From positions 377 to 5,953 of the forward strand of contig DCCL01000284.1 in NCBI GenBank assembly GCA_002313795.1: 5,577 nt of DNA, given 5' to 3'. The notes beneath the pieces are model-generated. The model did no database searches. It was not told the DNA's origin and saw nothing but the letters and a program-made list of their open reading frames with translations. The DNA comes from Faecalibacterium prausnitzii. Its GTDB lineage: Bacteria > Bacillota > Clostridia > Oscillospirales > Ruminococcaceae. Both the position numbers and the translations under genes were made by a program. Below are positions 4,279 through 5,577 of the stretch, piece by piece. The first letter of the stretch is position 1; every line of letters begins with the position of its first letter.

Positions 4279-5577
4279 TCAAACGATTCGGCCAAACTGC
4301 TTTTCCAGCTCCTTTCGGGTCAGTTTGAGGACACAGGGACGTCCATGGGGGCAGAAGGGCGGCACTTCGCCCGAGAGGATCTTCTCGGCCAGTGCCATCA
4401 GCTCCTGCGGAGAGGTATGGTCGCCTGCCTTGATGGCGGCGCGGCAGGAGATGGAATGGAGCACCCACTCCGTCCGCTCATTCAGCGCATCCCGGCTGCC
4501 GTGGGCCAGCTTGTCGGCCAGCTCCACCAGCAGGTCTTCGGCGCTGCTCTGCTCCACATCCGCAGGCACTGCGCTGAGGCAGACGGAGCTGCCGCCAAAA
4601 TCGCTGATCTCGAGGCCCGCACTTTCCAGCAGGTCGAGGTTGGCCAGCAGAGCCGTCTTTTCTTCTGCGGAGAGTTCTACCACCAGCGGTTCCAGCAGAA
4701 GCTGGCTGGGCACATCGCCATAGTGGGCAGCAAGCTTCTCAAAAAGCTGGCGCTCATGGGCGGCGTGCTTGTCGATGATGCAGATCTCATCTCCCCGCTC
4801 TGCGAGGATATAGGTGCGGAAGATCTCCCCCACATACCGCAGGGGCTCCGGGCCTGTCTGGATGTCAAAGCCCAGCTGTTCAGGAGAAGCGGGTGCTGCT
4901 GCCTGTTCCGGTTTTTCCGGTACAGGTGCAGAAGGTACAGCGTCCTCTTCCCGCTTCGGCGGGGCAGGCTCCCATGCCGCCATGTGATCCTGTTCCGGCT
5001 CCGGCAGGTCACAGTCAGGCTCCACATCCAACCGGGATTCGCTGGATGCCGCTTTGAAGCCGGGCGTGTCCAGCGGACGGTTCCAACGGGGGCCCATCGT
5101 TTCGGGTGCAGGCGGCTCCGGGCTGTGGAGCGCAGCATTCATGGGAAGCGGCTCCGACGCTGCAACTGTTGTCCATGTGTGCTCCGGCGTTTTCTCTGCC
5201 GCATCAGGGCCGGAGACCGACAGCGGGAGGATGTCCTGTTCCGCTGCAGAGGGCGGCGGCATCCTCTTTGCCGCAGGTGCGGGCTTCCCGGCCGGACGCT
5301 CTGCCTTTTCCGCCGGATGGGGCAGGCTTCCCGGCTCTGCCTGGCCCGAGATCACCGCGGAAAGTCCTGTAAAGTTGTTTTTCTTTACAGGACTTTCCGT
5401 CGAAATGTCATTTGTTTCTGGATTCTTGGATGCATCATTTGCTTTTTCGTTTTCGAAGGCAAACTGTCTCTCCCCTGTGCCAGGCTGGCTCAGGGCCAGC
5501 TTGACGGCGTGGTACACAAGGTCGAAAATGTCGTTTTCCCGGGCAAAGCGGACTTCCGTCTTGGCCGGGTGGACGTT
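4279..5577 (-). CDS. mutL: DNA mismatch repair protein MutL (5' part missing)
   Basis: MutL couples mismatch recognition by MutS to strand removal; in bacteria without MutH its C-terminal domain is a metal-dependent nicking endonuclease. The reading frame is open to the right edge, leaving 432 residues. It starts in the conserved end of the N-terminal ATPase/transducer module (NVHPAKTEVRF, 1-11), so roughly 300 residues lie outside. A Pro/Ala/Glu-rich linker of about 180-200 residues (roughly 35-230) follows. The C-terminal domain contains IIDKHAAHERQLFE (267-280), the endonuclease motif DxHAxxExxxxE; QLLLEP (292-297), placed like the beta-clamp motif of other MutLs; SCRAAIKAGD (377-386); and CPHGRP (409-414), a metal-site element. 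It ends with EKQFGRIV. A GTG at 5517 is in frame but is not a real start because homology continues upstream. The linker DNA carries an AT-rich patch with a perfect inverted repeat. Confidence 0.95.
   Translation of the reverse strand, partial: NVHPAKTEVRFARENDIFDLVYHAVKLALSQPGTGERQFAFENEKANDASKNPETNDISTESPVKKNNFTGLSAVISGQAEPGSLPHPAEKAERPAGKPAPAAKRMPPPSAAEQDILPLSVSGPDAAEKTPEHTWTTVAASEPLPMNAALHSPEPPAPETMGPRWNRPLDTPGFKAASSESRLDVEPDCDLPEPEQDHMAAWEPAPPKREEDAVPSAPVPEKPEQAAAPASPEQLGFDIQTGPEPLRYVGEIFRTYILAERGDEICIIDKHAAHERQLFEKLAAHYGDVPSQLLLEPLVVELSAEEKTALLANLDLLESAGLEISDFGGSSVCLSAVPADVEQSSAEDLLVELADKLAHGSRDALNERTEWVLHSISCRAAIKAGDHTSPQELMALAEKILSGEVPPFCPHGRPCVLKLTRKELEKQFGRIV
5358..5399. repeat. 17-bp perfect inverted repeat within the mutL linker
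   Basis: CGGAAAGTCCTGTAAAG at 5358-5374 is exactly complementary to CTTTACAGGACTTTCCG at 5383-5399, with an 8-base loop (TTGTTTTT on the plus strand). The 42-bp unit is in frame and encodes part of the MutL linker (around ESPVKKNNFTGLS). No U-run follows on either strand, so it is not a normal intrinsic terminator. No second copy was found in this window. Confidence 0.8.

Noticed and set aside
5358..5399. Intrinsic terminator at the mutL inverted repeat
   Set aside because: The stem is long, but neither strand has a T-run after the 3' arm, and it lies inside an open coding frame followed by conserved MutL sequence.
4279..5517. mutL starting at the GTG at 5517
   Set aside because: The conserved NVHPAKTEVRF motif lies upstream in the same frame, so the gene continues past the right edge.

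Overview
The window is about 5.6 kb of moderately high-GC DNA, with every credible gene on the minus strand. From right to left, in transcription order, it holds mutL (5' part missing), miaA, an HlyD-type membrane-fusion-like protein, sepF, ylmH and divIVA (3' end missing). The sepF-ylmH-divIVA cluster is typical of Firmicutes. The elevated GC, alanine-rich proteins and the mutL-miaA-'HlyD'-sepF order suggest a gut Clostridia member of the Oscillospiraceae/Ruminococcaceae type, such as Faecalibacterium or a relative. The genus is inferred from general resemblance and was not tested.

Right half (about 2022-5577): a tightly packed group. MutL (mismatch repair) ends one base before the preferred ATG of miaA (tRNA A37 prenylation). 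After the miaA stop, 6 bases lead to the ATG of a 437-residue single-pass membrane protein with HlyD/membrane-fusion architecture. These three look co-transcribed. The visible MutL part runs from the end of its N-terminal module, through a very long Pro/Ala/Glu-rich linker, to a complete C-terminal endonuclease/dimerisation domain. Inside the linker-coding DNA is a 17-bp perfect inverted repeat with an 8-base loop, in an AT-rich patch that contrasts sharply with the flanking GC-rich sequence.

Left half (1 to about 2021): a near-consensus sigma-A promoter (TTGACA, 17-base spacer, GATAAT) lies just after the stop of the HlyD-like gene. It probably starts a second unit, sepF-ylmH-divIVA. The inferred 5' leader carries two back-to-back hairpins, the second capped by a GCAA tetraloop just upstream of the sepF Shine-Dalgarno. 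SepF (Z-ring anchor), YlmH (S4-domain RNA-binding protein) and DivIVA (curved-membrane/pole organiser) link cell division with ribosome-associated functions. sepF and ylmH overlap by 17 bases; divIVA follows after 38 bases with its own strong Shine-Dalgarno.

No tRNA, rRNA, CRISPR array, transposase or phage gene was found, and no gap exceeds about 110 bases. Most of this is a conserved housekeeping region. The parts most worth a second look are the palindrome in mutL, the structured sepF leader and the unassigned HlyD-like protein beside division genes.
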